A stretch of DNA of 31,443 nt. Origin: Prevotellaceae bacterium UBA4372. GTDB lineage: Bacteria > Bacteroidota > Bacteroidia > Bacteroidales > Bacteroidaceae. The stretch's first letter is position 1. Every line of letters begins with the position of its first letter. A program made the translations under genes and the position numbers. This document shows positions 1 to 7,360 of the stretch, one piece after another. The notes below the pieces were generated by a model, which was given only the letters and a program-made list of their open reading frames with translations, made no database searches and was not told the origin of the DNA. The stretch is from positions 95,061 to 126,503 of the forward strand of contig DGSC01000017.1 of assembly GCA_002391275.1 (NCBI GenBank). The letters are read 5' to 3'.

Positions 1-209
1 ACGCGCAGGCACTTCTGCGAGTCGGCGCGGCGGCGCGGCTCGGGATCCTTGGTGCCGAGGATGATGTCTTTCCACTGGTTCATACCAGCATTGGTGAACA
101 TAAGTGTGGGGTCGTCCTTGACGACCATGGGGGCTGAGGGCACGATGGTGTGACCCTTCTGAGCGAAGAACTGCTTGAAGCTCTCGCGGATTTCTTTTGC
201 TGTGAGCAT
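1..209 (-). CDS. alaS: Alanyl-tRNA synthetase, N-terminal part (cut by window edge)
   Basis: This is the first 69 codons of alanyl-tRNA synthetase, which charges tRNA-Ala in the cytoplasm. The protein starts MLTAKEIRESF and contains the class II synthetase N-terminal segment with FTNAGMNQWKD and the LGTKDPEPRRRADSQKC stretch, which are highly typical of AlaS. The ATG is at 207-209 on the minus strand; the gene runs off the left end of the window, so its catalytic C-terminal half and editing domain cannot be seen. It has its own promoter (254-282) placed inside the terminator of the upstream gene rsmD. The identification is very secure. Confidence 0.97.
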   Translation of the reverse strand, partial: MLTAKEIRESFKQFFAQKGHTIVPSAPMVVKDDPTLMFTNAGMNQWKDIILGTKDPEPRRRADSQKCLR

Positions 210-253
210 TATTCTATTGTATAATATTAAATTTCCTTGTCTGAATTCGGCCG

Positions 254-282
254 CAAAGGTACAAAAAAAAAATCACGCTCAA
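254..282 (-). promoter_or_regulatory. Promoter of alaS (Bacteroidetes type)
   Basis: On the minus strand the -7 element TACCTTTG lies at 254-261 and a -33 TTG at 280-282, with an 18-nt spacer consisting mostly of a T run. This fits the Bacteroidetes sigma-ABfr pattern (TTTG, about 19-21 nt, TAnnTTTG). The predicted transcript starts about 40 nt before the alaS ATG. The -33 element lies inside the stem of the rsmD terminator. Confidence 0.7.
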
Positions 283-327
283 TTGATTATACAATAATTA
301 ATATTGTTTTTAATCAAATGGGCGTGA
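262..327 (-). terminator. Rho-independent terminator after rsmD
   Basis: Arms at 273-289 and 311-327 pair over 17 positions with two mismatches, with further pairing inside the loop. On the minus strand the stem is followed directly by a run of T residues (complement of 262-272). It sits 10 bases after the rsmD stop codon and separates rsmD from alaS. Confidence 0.75.
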
Positions 328-336
328 ATTAGTATT

Positions 337-918
337 TCACTGGAAAAAGCTGAAGTTAACACTCCCGTATGAACGATGTTCAACAAAATGAGGATGTGAA
401 CTGAAATCCTGCGCCTTGCCATGTTCGAGAACAAAAAGGCCTCCTGGTTTAAGCTTGGGGGTTGCGCACAAGGTATTTTGTGCATTCGGGACGTCGTCGA
501 TCCGGGGGAAAATCATATCAGGCAGTTGTTCCAACTCAGATAATGCATAGGGCGGGTCGGCAAACACGAAGTCGTAAGTCTCGGTGGACTTGGCAAGAAA
601 TCGTAAGACGTCAGCTTTCAGCAATGTCACCTGGTTTTCGGCGTGCAACGTTTTCAGGAATTGACGGATGAAAGAGCAATGCTGGGAATCGAGTTCTACG
701 GAGGTGACATGTGAACAGCCGCGGGAAAGCAGCTCAAGCGTAATACTGCCTGTGCCCGCAAAAAGGTCGAGAGCGCGTGGTGCCTCTTCTTCGAAATCGA
801 AATATGCACGTAAGACGTTGAAGAGATTCTCCTTGGCAAAGTCTGTAGTAGGCCGTGCCTTAAACGAACGCGGCACCTCGAAATGGCGTCCTTTGTATTT
901 ACCAGCTACTATTCGCAT
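337..918 (-). CDS. rsmD: 16S rRNA (guanine-966 N2) methyltransferase RsmD
   Basis: This SAM-dependent methyltransferase modifies G966 of 16S rRNA in the 30S subunit. The 193-residue protein begins MRIVAGKYKGRHFEVP, the typical RsmD start, followed by the ARPTTDFAKENLFNVL segment. SAM motif I is DLFAGTG at residues 51-57, an acidic VELD follows at about 74-77, and the catalytic DPPY motif is at 121-124. Length is normal for the family. It lies 20 bases after the DUF3822-like gene and is probably cotranscribed with it; a strong terminator follows it. Confidence 0.95.
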   Translation of the reverse strand: MRIVAGKYKGRHFEVPRSFKARPTTDFAKENLFNVLRAYFDFEEEAPRALDLFAGTGSITLELLSRGCSHVTSVELDSQHCSFIRQFLKTLHAENQVTLLKADVLRFLAKSTETYDFVFADPPYALSELEQLPDMIFPRIDDVPNAQNTLCATPKLKPGGLFVLEHGKAQDFSSHPHFVEHRSYGSVNFSFFQ

Positions 919-938
919 TAATGCACTGAGTTTATCTA

Positions 939-1772
939 TTATAATCGGTTGAGCAATAGCGCTTTCAGATCCAAGGGCATCTGGCGCTCGCGTGCCAGGG
1001 CGACATTAGGAAAGAGTTCTGAAGGCTCGAAATGCTCAACATGGCGCACATAGAGTGAAAATCCTTGTTGCAGAGCTGAAAGATGTTGGCGCGTCGACTC
1101 CGCGATAATGACCAGATGATCGTGTTCTGCATCTAAGCCAAGCATTTGCCAAGCATTGAGCGCGTAATATTGTATGTTTGCCGGCTCATGCGTATCAAAC
1201 GAATTGGCATATCGAAGTCGGCCATCGGCAAATTGAGCCAACTCAACACCTTCGTCGGTGAGGCAACAATAGAAGCTGTTTTCGTCGACATCTCTGTCGC
1301 CATCAAAACGAAGCAGACGTTCGAGCAACATCGAGCGAGAGGCAAAGATGCGAGCCGTAGGATAGTACTGCAAAACGGCATCCTCCACTTCGCGGTCAAG
1401 GGCAAACAGTTCCACTGATTCCAATTCGGGCAATATCGTGTATGCCACGCGTGAGGTCATCAGGTTGGTCTCTGGGAATGTAAAGGCGAGCAAATCGCGC
1501 GCTTCGTCCCGGCTGAAAACATCGAGCGGCACATGCGTCGAAGGAGTGCACACGAGCACATAGACCTGATCGATCTGACGATTGAAGTACTCGGGATTGC
1601 CTAACTCTTGCCTCAGCTTATCGGCAAGCGACATTCCCTCTGACGCTTCGAAATGTGCGCCACGAATCAGGGTGTTGGACTGGACATCGCACACAAAAAA
1701 AGAAAATCCATCCGCACGCATGCGGATGGATAGACTAAGCGGCGAGAAGGATTTATTCCCAGTTACCGGCAT
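939..1772 (-). CDS. DUF3822-like protein upstream of rsmD
   Basis: This is a 277-residue protein of unknown function. Its size, its position immediately before rsmD and its SLSIRMRADGFSFFVCD start resemble the Bacteroidetes DUF3822 family. No signal peptide or membrane segment is visible, so it is probably cytoplasmic; the segment near EDAVLQYYP through the CCLTDEGVEL region resembles an ASKHA/actin-like fold seen in pilus-assembly ATPases, but that is only an impression. I chose the ATG at 1772, which overlaps the upstream gene by 20 bases; an in-frame GTG at 1796 is possible, and MRADGF further in is a third candidate. The overlap suggests translational coupling. The gene is surely real; its role is unknown. 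Confidence 0.8.
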   Translation of the reverse strand: MPVTGNKSFSPLSLSIRMRADGFSFFVCDVQSNTLIRGAHFEASEGMSLADKLRQELGNPEYFNRQIDQVYVLVCTPSTHVPLDVFSRDEARDLLAFTFPETNLMTSRVAYTILPELESVELFALDREVEDAVLQYYPTARIFASRSMLLERLLRFDGDRDVDENSFYCCLTDEGVELAQFADGRLRYANSFDTHEPANIQYYALNAWQMLGLDAEHDHLVIIAESTRQHLSALQQGFSLYVRHVEHFEPSELFPNVALARERQMPLDLKALLLNRL

Positions 1773-2439
1773 TGTTGTTCCACGAATTAAGGTCACCGAT
1801 TTTCAGACCGGGATAGTTGCCCATATCATCGGCAAGCTGACGGCGGTTTACGATGAGGCGATCACCATTGCGGCCCATGTTTTTGAGGAAGCTGGTGTCG
1901 GGAGCGCAGCATTCCATGACGTACTGCTGAGTACCAGAACGAGTGATAGAGAGGAAGGTCTGCAGCTGGAAAGTATCGCCTTCAGCGTAGGGGATATAAC
2001 GCAGTGAATCAGGATTGAATCCTTCGCCAAACAGCGAGTCGGCAAGGTTCACCCACGTGGTATCACGACGGAAGCCCTGAAGTCCATTGGCTGCGATAGC
2101 GGCAGCGTCGCCACTGTTGACGATGGCAGCAGCCCGGGCTTCGGTAAGACCTTTTTCCATCTGCTCGTCTGAGAGAACTCCTTCCTTGACAATCTTTGGA
2201 ATGCGGCCGTTGCGCACAAAGTCGACAAGCTTCCAGAGGCTGTCGCAATAGGCTGCATCGGGGCTCTGAAGCTTATACTCTTCTTCTGCAGCCTTGATCT
2301 GCAAGAGACGAGCCTTAACAGCATTTTCTCTCATAGTGACTTCTTTGCTGAAGTCGATGTCGTCTTGAATACTACGCCAGCAGATGAAAAGCAGGCCGAC
2401 AACACAAAGCGCTAAGAGCGCATTAAATACTTTTTTCAT
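1753..2439 (-). CDS. Membrane-anchored hypothetical protein
   Basis: This is a 228-residue protein whose best start is the ATG at 2439, giving MKKVFNALLALCVVGLLFICWR: two lysines followed by one hydrophobic segment, either a signal anchor or an uncleaved signal peptide. The longer open frame to 2541 runs through the promoter region and is not credible. After the anchor comes a charged, partly helical stretch (residues about 25-65, EVTMRENAVKARLLQIKAAEEEYKLQ), then a globular part that should be periplasmic. No catalytic motif is recognised. It overlaps the start of the DUF3822-like gene, so the two and rsmD form one unit. Similar small anchored proteins occur beside DUF3822 genes in Bacteroidales, from memory, but I cannot name a function. 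Confidence 0.75.
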   Translation of the reverse strand: MKKVFNALLALCVVGLLFICWRSIQDDIDFSKEVTMRENAVKARLLQIKAAEEEYKLQSPDAAYCDSLWKLVDFVRNGRIPKIVKEGVLSDEQMEKGLTEARAAAIVNSGDAAAIAANGLQGFRRDTTWVNLADSLFGEGFNPDSLRYIPYAEGDTFQLQTFLSITRSGTQQYVMECCAPDTSFLKNMGRNGDRLIVNRRQLADDMGNYPGLKIGDLNSWNNNAGNWE

Positions 2440-2463
2440 AATACGTATATGAAGCTTTTTGTT

Positions 2464-2471
2464 TATATTTG
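2464..2471 (+). promoter_or_regulatory. -7 element for the helicase gene
   Basis: TATATTTG matches the Bacteroidetes -7 element TAnnTTTG and lies 63 bases before the helicase ATG at 2535. No convincing -33 TTTG is seen. It faces a second -7 element on the opposite strand at 2477-2484. Confidence 0.5.
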
Positions 2472-2476
2472 CATCG

Positions 2477-2484
2477 CAAAAGTA
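2477..2484 (-). promoter_or_regulatory. -7 element for the 1753-2439 gene group
   Basis: On the minus strand TACTTTTG matches TAnnTTTG and lies 37 bases before the ATG at 2439. A clear -33 element is not visible. Only five bases separate it from the opposing -7 element at 2464-2471. Confidence 0.5.
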
Positions 2485-2534
2485 AAACAAATAATTTGAA
2501 TAGACCTCATCTTCGATGATTTTTTTCACTTCCG

Positions 2535-4061
2535 ATGGCAATAAATGATGAAATGAGGGGCCTAATCCTCGATAATTTCGGGTTTAAGCCCACAACAGAG
2601 CAGGAAAAAGCGGCTGGAATGATGGCTGACTTCGCTCTTTCACGCGAGAGCGACAGCATTTTCATCTTGAAAGGTTATGCCGGAACGGGAAAGACCTCAC
2701 TCGTGGGTTCTCTCGTACGGGCACTCAACCAACTGAAGCAACGCACCGTACTGATGGCGTCGACTGGCAGGGCGGCAAAAGTGTTCGCCCTGCATACGGG
2801 GCATACAGCTTATACCATACACAAACGAATATACCGGCAAAAGGCATTCACAGGCAACATGGATGGTTTCCTTCAAGGCACTAACTTGATGAAACACACC
2901 CTTTTCATCGTGGACGAAGCCTCAATGATCTCTAACGACGGCGGCCTGGGAGCAACGTTCGGCTCAGGGAGACTGCTTGACGACCTCATTCAATTTGTCT
3001 ATTCTGGTGAAGGATGCCGTCTGATGCTCATAGGCGATACGGCCCAGCTGCCGCCTGTAGGCGAGCAGGAAAGCCCGGCACTCGCCACGGACATCATTGC
3101 CGGTTATGGACTTAACGTCTACGCAATGACTCTGACACAAGTAGTAAGACAAATAACAGAATCGGGGATTCTATGGAATGCTACAATGCTGCGACGAGCC
3201 CTGGCTGAGGATAACGTCTATGAATTCCCACGCCTACGACTGGCGGCAGACGTCGTCTACATCTCAGGCGCCGACCTCATTGAAGAACTGGAACAGGCTT
3301 ACTACGAATGTGGAGCCGACGACACCATAGTAGTGACGCGGTCGAACATGCGTGCAAAAGCTTTCAATCTGGGAATCAGGGGGCGCATCTTAGGCTACGA
3401 AGAGGAACTAAGCGGAGGCGACAGGGTAATCATCGTAAAGAACAACTACTACTGGGTGAAACCTGATGCCGAACAACTTGCCAAGACTTATGAGCGCGAA
3501 CAGCTGCAAGGACAACAGGCTTTGCACGACGAAAGAAAGGAGGAGGAAGAGAATGGAGGCACCATGGAATTCATCGCAAACGGCGATATGGCAGTGATTC
3601 GCCGCTTAAGAAACGAACGCGAAGTACATGGATTCCGCTTTGCCGACGCAACATTGTCTTTCCCCGACTTCAACGACACTGAAATTGATGCCACCATATT
3701 GCTCGACACGCTCACAAGCGAAGCACCAGCACTCACACATGACCAGCAGGAGAAGCTCTTCCAGCGAGTATGGGACGACTATCCGGAACTGACGACAAAG
3801 CAGGACCGCATGAAAGCCATAAAAGCAGACCCGCACTTCAATGCCCTGCAAATCAAATACGCATACGCTGTCACCTGCCACAAAGCGCAAGGCGGACAGT
3901 GGAGCAGGGTCTTTGTAGACCAAGGCTATGTTACCGAAGAGATGCTCGGAACAGACTACTACCGATGGCTCTACACCGCACTGACGCGAGCCACTGAAAG
4001 AATCTATCTCGTCAACTGGCCCAAGCAAGGATTGGAGAACGTGAACCGTTTAGAACAATAA
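2535..4061 (+). CDS. RecD/Dda-like superfamily 1 DNA helicase
   Basis: This is a 508-residue ATP-dependent helicase of the SF1B RecD/Dda type, probably acting in DNA repair or recombination. Walker A is GYAGTGKTS at residues 47-55, motif II is FIVDEAS at about 124-130, motif III is GDTAQLPPVG at 167-176, a motif V-like HKAQGGQW lies near 455 and motif VI is ALTRATERIYLV from about 482. This equals an AAA_30 domain followed by a UvrD_C_2 domain. An insert rich in Glu and Lys (around residues 330-350) separates the two halves. No RecB or RecC gene is adjacent, so this is a stand-alone helicase, not the RecBCD subunit. The ATG at 2535 gives a normal N terminus; MRGLIL six codons later is the alternative. 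Confidence 0.9.
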   Translation: MAINDEMRGLILDNFGFKPTTEQEKAAGMMADFALSRESDSIFILKGYAGTGKTSLVGSLVRALNQLKQRTVLMASTGRAAKVFALHTGHTAYTIHKRIYRQKAFTGNMDGFLQGTNLMKHTLFIVDEASMISNDGGLGATFGSGRLLDDLIQFVYSGEGCRLMLIGDTAQLPPVGEQESPALATDIIAGYGLNVYAMTLTQVVRQITESGILWNATMLRRALAEDNVYEFPRLRLAADVVYISGADLIEELEQAYYECGADDTIVVTRSNMRAKAFNLGIRGRILGYEEELSGGDRVIIVKNNYYWVKPDAEQLAKTYEREQLQGQQALHDERKEEEENGGTMEFIANGDMAVIRRLRNEREVHGFRFADATLSFPDFNDTEIDATILLDTLTSEAPALTHDQQEKLFQRVWDDYPELTTKQDRMKAIKADPHFNALQIKYAYAVTCHKAQGGQWSRVFVDQGYVTEEMLGTDYYRWLYTALTRATERIYLVNWPKQGLENVNRLEQ

Positions 4062-4098
4062 ATGTAAGCTAAAAAAAGTTATAAACGCCTGCCCAGAA

Positions 4099-4129
4099 TT
4101 GGTCAATTTAACGGATTTGAATATCTTTG
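4099..4129 (+). promoter_or_regulatory. Promoter of the AraC-family gene
   Basis: A -33 TTGG at 4099-4102 and a -7 TATCTTTG at 4122-4129 are separated by 19 nt, a good match to the Bacteroidetes pattern. The ATG is at 4170, giving a leader of about 35 nt. Confidence 0.75.
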
Positions 4130-4169
4130 CGACACAAAAACAGTAAATAGCGCTTTAAAGAAAGACAAA

Positions 4170-5081
4170 ATGGACACTCTGCAGAATACTCAACGCCCCC
4201 TTTCGCTCGAACTCTCCACGTTACCCGAAAACTTCGGTACAGGACGCCTGCAAGACCTTCTGGTAATTTTCGACAACCTTAATTCCAAGTTCCCCTATTC
4301 AGCCCAAGCAGGAGTCTTCCCCGTCAAATGCGAATCGCTGTTCCTCATAACATTATTACAAGGAACCATCAAGGTGAAAGTGAACCTTCACGACGTTGAA
4401 TTGAAAGCCGGTCAGACACTGACAATGATGCCTGGATGCATCTTTGAAGGGAAAGACGCAAGCGATGATATCCGCTTCTGCGGAATGCTCATCGACAAGG
4501 ATTTTTCAGAACTCATGAGAAACAACATGGGCCTGAAAGTAGACTTGACACAACGATACTACAACTACAGGGTACACGATTTCACCGAGCTGGCCCTCGA
4601 CACCTACACACAAGGCTACATACTGCTGCGCCAGGAGCTGAACCGCAACGATTACACCTATAAGAAAGATGTCATTCAGCGCCTATGCGAGATTGCAGTT
4701 CTGAAGAACCTCTCATTAAATGAAGAAGCCAAGAATCTGCCCGAACTGAACAAGCCTCTCAACCGAAAGGAAGAGATATTCCACGACTTCCTCAAGCTGC
4801 TTGAGAAATACTACACTCAAGAACGCAGCATCAGCTTCTACGCCGACCGCATGTGCCTCACACCCAAATATCTGTCAACAATCATCAAAGAGGTCAGCGG
4901 TAAACATGGAATGCAGTGGATCGACGAATATGTTTCGCTTGAAGCTAAAGCCCTGCTACGCAACAGCACTTTGAGCGTAAAGCAAGTAAGCGACCAACTA
5001 AACTTCCCTTCGCAAAGCATGTTTGGGCGATTCTTCAAGAAAATGACAGGCTATTCACCTAAACAATACAAACTGCTCTGA
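4170..5081 (+). CDS. AraC-family transcriptional regulator
   Basis: This is a 303-residue DNA-binding regulator. The N-terminal part (about residues 25-150) looks like a cupin sensor domain: it has alternating strands with LLQGTIKVKVNLHDVELKAGQTL and MMPGCIFEG. The C-terminal part (about 205-303) is a two-HTH AraC domain, with SISFYADRMCLTPKYLSTIIKE as the first HTH and LSVKQVSDQLNFPSQSMFGRFFKKMTGYSPKQYK as the second, ending in the family signature. The ligand and targets cannot be told from sequence. It has its own promoter, is followed by the 22-bp repeat array, and shares no operon with its neighbours. Confidence 0.9.
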   Translation: MDTLQNTQRPLSLELSTLPENFGTGRLQDLLVIFDNLNSKFPYSAQAGVFPVKCESLFLITLLQGTIKVKVNLHDVELKAGQTLTMMPGCIFEGKDASDDIRFCGMLIDKDFSELMRNNMGLKVDLTQRYYNYRVHDFTELALDTYTQGYILLRQELNRNDYTYKKDVIQRLCEIAVLKNLSLNEEAKNLPELNKPLNRKEEIFHDFLKLLEKYYTQERSISFYADRMCLTPKYLSTIIKEVSGKHGMQWIDEYVSLEAKALLRNSTLSVKQVSDQLNFPSQSMFGRFFKKMTGYSPKQYKLL

Positions 5082-5143
5082 TACCTTACAAAGCCAAAAC
5101 TCAAGAACAAGGAAAAATGCGACCGGCCGAAAGCAGCAATACA

Positions 5144-5490
5144 CCTAAGAGAAAACGCCCGCGCACCTAAGAGAATTGGCCGATGCACCTAAAAGAATTT
5201 TGCCACAAGCCTAAGCGTATTTTTCACACGTCTAAGAGAATTTGGCAACACACCTAAGAGAATTGCCAGATACGCCTAAGAGAATCTGGCATCACACCTA
5301 AAAGAATTGCCTGATGCGCCTAAGAGAATCTGACAACACACCTAAGAGAATTGCCAGATACGCCTAAGAGAATCTGACAACATACCTAAAAGAATTGCCT
5401 GATGCGCCTAAGAGAATCTGGCAACACACCTAAGAGAATTGCCTGATACGCCTAAGAGAATCTGGCATCACGCCTAAGAGATTTTTCTCA
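5144..5490 (+). repeat. 22-bp tandem repeat array, 16 units
   Basis: Sixteen units begin at 5144, 5166, 5188, 5210, 5231, 5253, 5275, 5297, 5319, 5341, 5363, 5385, 5407, 5429, 5451 and 5473. The step is 22 bp everywhere except one of 21, and the last unit is cut to 18. Each unit has a conserved 11-bp half, CCTAAGAGAAT (CCTAAAAGAAT in units 3, 8 and 12), and a variable 11-bp half. From unit 5 on the variable half alternates between a CTGGCAACACA-like and a TGCCAGATACG-like form, so the true period is 44 bp. Neighbouring variable halves are inverted copies: TGCCAGAT at 5264-5271 pairs perfectly with ATCTGGCA at 5284-5291. The step is not a multiple of three, so this is not coding. The array fills most of the gap between the convergent AraC-family and Lrp/AsnC genes. 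Confidence 0.95.
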
Positions 5491-5509
5491 CCTAACTAAG
5501 AAAACAACT

Positions 5510-5574
5510 TTAAAAACAAAAAAAAACGGCCGTATATGATTGTCCAAATTGATGGAAAATCATATACGGCCGTT
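5510..5574 (-). terminator. Strong terminator after the Lrp/AsnC gene
   Basis: Perfect 17-bp arms at 5525-5541 and 5558-5574 enclose a 16-nt loop. On the minus strand the stem is followed by a long T-rich run (complement of 5510-5526). It lies 18 bases after the stop codon at 5593. On the plus strand it is followed only by a weak T run, so it may also stop rightward transcripts from the AraC-family gene, less efficiently. Confidence 0.9.
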
Positions 5575-5592
5575 ATCTTTTACTATTGAAAT

Positions 5593-6075
5593 TTACTCGG
5601 CTACCTCGTCACCTGAAGCCGGAATAGGCATCTGACGATTAAATGCCTCGTGGAAACTGATGATTGATTCGGTACGTTGCAGACCCAAAGGACGCAACTT
5701 ATCTTGAATAATCTCCATGAGATGAGCATTATTACGAGCATATAATTTGACAAAAATGTCATAGCCGCCAGTAGTAACATGACACTCAACGACTTCAGGA
5801 ATCTCGCGAAGCTCAGCCATAACCCGGTCGAAATCTGATGGCTCCTTAAGATAGATACCGACAAATGCACAGGTATCATATCCGATCTTATGCGGGTTAA
5901 GTACAAATTGAGACCCTTTGAGCACGCCTAATTTATACAAACGATGAATACGTTGATGAATAGCAGCACCACTAACTCCACATAAGCGCGCAACTTCGAG
6001 AAATGGTCGACGAGCATCTGCAGCAATAAGCGAAAGAATCTGTTGATCTAAAGGGTCTAAACGTTGAGAACTCAT
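5593..6075 (-). CDS. Lrp/AsnC-family transcriptional regulator
   Basis: This is a 160-residue regulator with the standard two-domain layout: an N-terminal winged HTH (DPLDQQILSLIAADARRPFLEVARLCGVSGAAIHQRIHRL, about residues 7-45) and a C-terminal RAM/AsnC ligand domain (GVYL-type start AFVGIYLKEPSDFDRV, then VVECHVTTGGYDIFVKLYA). Such proteins usually bind amino acids and form octamers. I chose the ATG at 6075 (MSSQRLDPLD); the open frame to 6138 reads through a hairpin and is not credible. It lies about 100 bases after exbD with a weak terminator between, and a strong terminator follows. No clear promoter was found, so read-through from the exb genes is possible. Confidence 0.92.
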   Translation of the reverse strand: MSSQRLDPLDQQILSLIAADARRPFLEVARLCGVSGAAIHQRIHRLYKLGVLKGSQFVLNPHKIGYDTCAFVGIYLKEPSDFDRVMAELREIPEVVECHVTTGGYDIFVKLYARNNAHLMEIIQDKLRPLGLQRTESIISFHEAFNRQMPIPASGDEVAE

Positions 6076-6123
6076 TGTTGAATAAAAAACTTTGACAGTA
6101 GATGATTGTTGATTTTTCAAATC

Positions 6124-6155
6124 AGCGGCGGCCTCCAAACCCGGGGGCCGCCGCT
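6124..6155 (-). terminator. Hairpin at the end of the exb gene group
   Basis: GC-rich 10-bp arms at 6124-6133 and 6146-6155 pair perfectly 28 bases after the stop of the second exbD. On the minus strand the sequence after the stem has only short T and A runs, so termination may be partial. Confidence 0.5.
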
Positions 6156-6183
6156 ATATTATTTAAGTACTAAACACACAGTC

Positions 6184-6636
6184 TTAATTGCGGCGTGTAG
6201 CAGAATAATTGATCTTGAGTGCCCAAGACTTACGCAACACTTCCTTAATATCTGTGATGATACCCATCTGTGTGTGCTGATCAATCTTCATTGACATCAC
6301 CTGCGATGCAGGGTCTGGCATTGTGGTACGCTCTTGAGCAACGAAATCCATGACCTCGCGAGGTTCAGCATAGCGGTCGTTCAACTGAATACGCGTTCCA
6401 GAACCCATTTGAGCTCTCAACTGGTCTGTCGGAGGACCGACATAGATGAACGAAACGCACGATTTCTTCTCCAGTTTCTCAAGCTCGGTACCTGCGGGAA
6501 CGGTGAACTTAACCTTCAGCGTTACCTCACGCATGGTGGTAACGATCATGAAGAAGAACAGAATCGTAAAGATCAAGTCAGGCAGAGATGAAGTGTTCAT
6601 CTCAGGCATCTCTCTTTGTTCCTTATTTCTTGCCAT
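6184..6636 (-). CDS. exbD: ExbD/TolR-family biopolymer transport protein (second copy)
   Basis: This 150-residue inner-membrane protein works with ExbB to convert the proton gradient into motion of TonB. It has a short cytoplasmic N terminus, one membrane helix (about residues 19-38, PDLIFTILFFFMIVTTM) and a periplasmic domain. The aspartate needed in the ExbD family at the start of the helix is present as D20. It follows the first exbD with a gap of two bases, which implies tight translational coupling. The two ExbD proteins differ clearly, which is usual in Bacteroidetes, so they probably form a mixed complex. Confidence 0.93.
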   Translation of the reverse strand: MARNKEQREMPEMNTSSLPDLIFTILFFFMIVTTMREVTLKVKFTVPAGTELEKLEKKSCVSFIYVGPPTDQLRAQMGSGTRIQLNDRYAEPREVMDFVAQERTTMPDPASQVMSMKIDQHTQMGIITDIKEVLRKSWALKINYSATRRN

Positions 6637-6638
6637 GA

Positions 6639-7226
6639 TTAGTTTCCTCCATAGTTTTTAGGTTCGGCTTCAGAAATCTTCTGAGGATAATAGGTACGGA
6701 TAGCTACCTGCTCATCTTCGTTGCAACGAGCATAAGGATGACCGAACTTCGCAATTGCAAGGTCATCACGCAACTCGTTGTAAGCGGCAACGAGCTCGTT
6801 CTGAACCTGGAAATAGATGTTATAAGGAGTACCACGGTCTGTCTGGACAGAGATCACATGCTTATCCGTAACATAGCAAGTTCCAAGCAGATCAATAACC
6901 TTAGCATGCAGCTCGGGGAGCTTCGGATTGTTATTTTTGTTCTGGATGAACTCCTTGGCACGCTCACGCAGTTGGCCTATATCGATGAAGTCGTGATTGA
7001 CCATCAAATAACCTGCTGCATTCAGACGTACATTGAGCACATTGCGTTCCTTTACATCAATCTGAGCATCTTCCTGATTAGGTTCGGGCGGTTGAGGAAG
7101 TCGACGAGCCAGACCCATGTCGGTGTCCATAGAAGTGGTCACCAGGAAGAAGATGAGCAGGATGAAAGAGATGTCCGCAGTTGAACTCGAGTTCAATCCA
7201 GGCACTTTTTTCTTCTTTCTTGCCAT
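6639..7226 (-). CDS. exbD: ExbD/TolR-family biopolymer transport protein (first copy)
   Basis: This is a 195-residue ExbD, longer than the usual 130-150 because of a large periplasmic part. The N terminus is very basic (MARKKKK), followed by one helix at about residues 17-35 (ADISFILLIFFLVTTSM) with the functional aspartate at D18. The periplasmic region has a Pro/Asn/Glu linker (RRLPQPPEPNQEDAQ) and a domain with NIYFQVQNELVAAYNELRD. It lies between the four-helix protein and the second exbD, separated from the former by 134 bases that hold a long inverted repeat. Confidence 0.93.
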   Translation of the reverse strand: MARKKKKVPGLNSSSTADISFILLIFFLVTTSMDTDMGLARRLPQPPEPNQEDAQIDVKERNVLNVRLNAAGYLMVNHDFIDIGQLRERAKEFIQNKNNNPKLPELHAKVIDLLGTCYVTDKHVISVQTDRGTPYNIYFQVQNELVAAYNELRDDLAIAKFGHPYARCNEDEQVAIRTYYPQKISEAEPKNYGGN

Positions 7227-7249
7227 AATTGATTTTAGGTTTATTTTTT

Positions 7250-7358
7250 AAAGTTTAATGTGTTTTGTTTAAAGTTTAAAGTCGGATGCTTGTGATAAAG
7301 CAGATGAAAACATCCCCATTTTTGCAGACATCGACTTCAAACTTTAAACATTAAACTT
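7250..7358. repeat. Long imperfect inverted repeat inside the exb group
   Basis: The arm at about 7250-7288 is matched by an inverted copy at 7329-7358, built on AAGTTTAATGT, TTAAAGTTT and AAGTCGATG blocks; the left arm has a short insertion (about 7 nt) and a few mismatches. The structure fills most of the gap between the four-helix protein gene and the first exbD. It could fold in the polycistronic RNA and affect read-through or stability. Confidence 0.6.
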
Positions 7359-7360
7359 AG

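Noticed and set aside
2440..2541. N-terminal extension of the membrane-anchored protein up to 2541
   Set aside because: It would run through the divergent promoter region and put the hydrophobic anchor after 34 residues; the MKK start at 2439 gives a normal signal anchor.
5144..5490. The 22-bp array as a CRISPR array
   Set aside because: The unit is only 22 bp with an 11-bp conserved part, the variable halves recur instead of being unique, and no cas genes are nearby.
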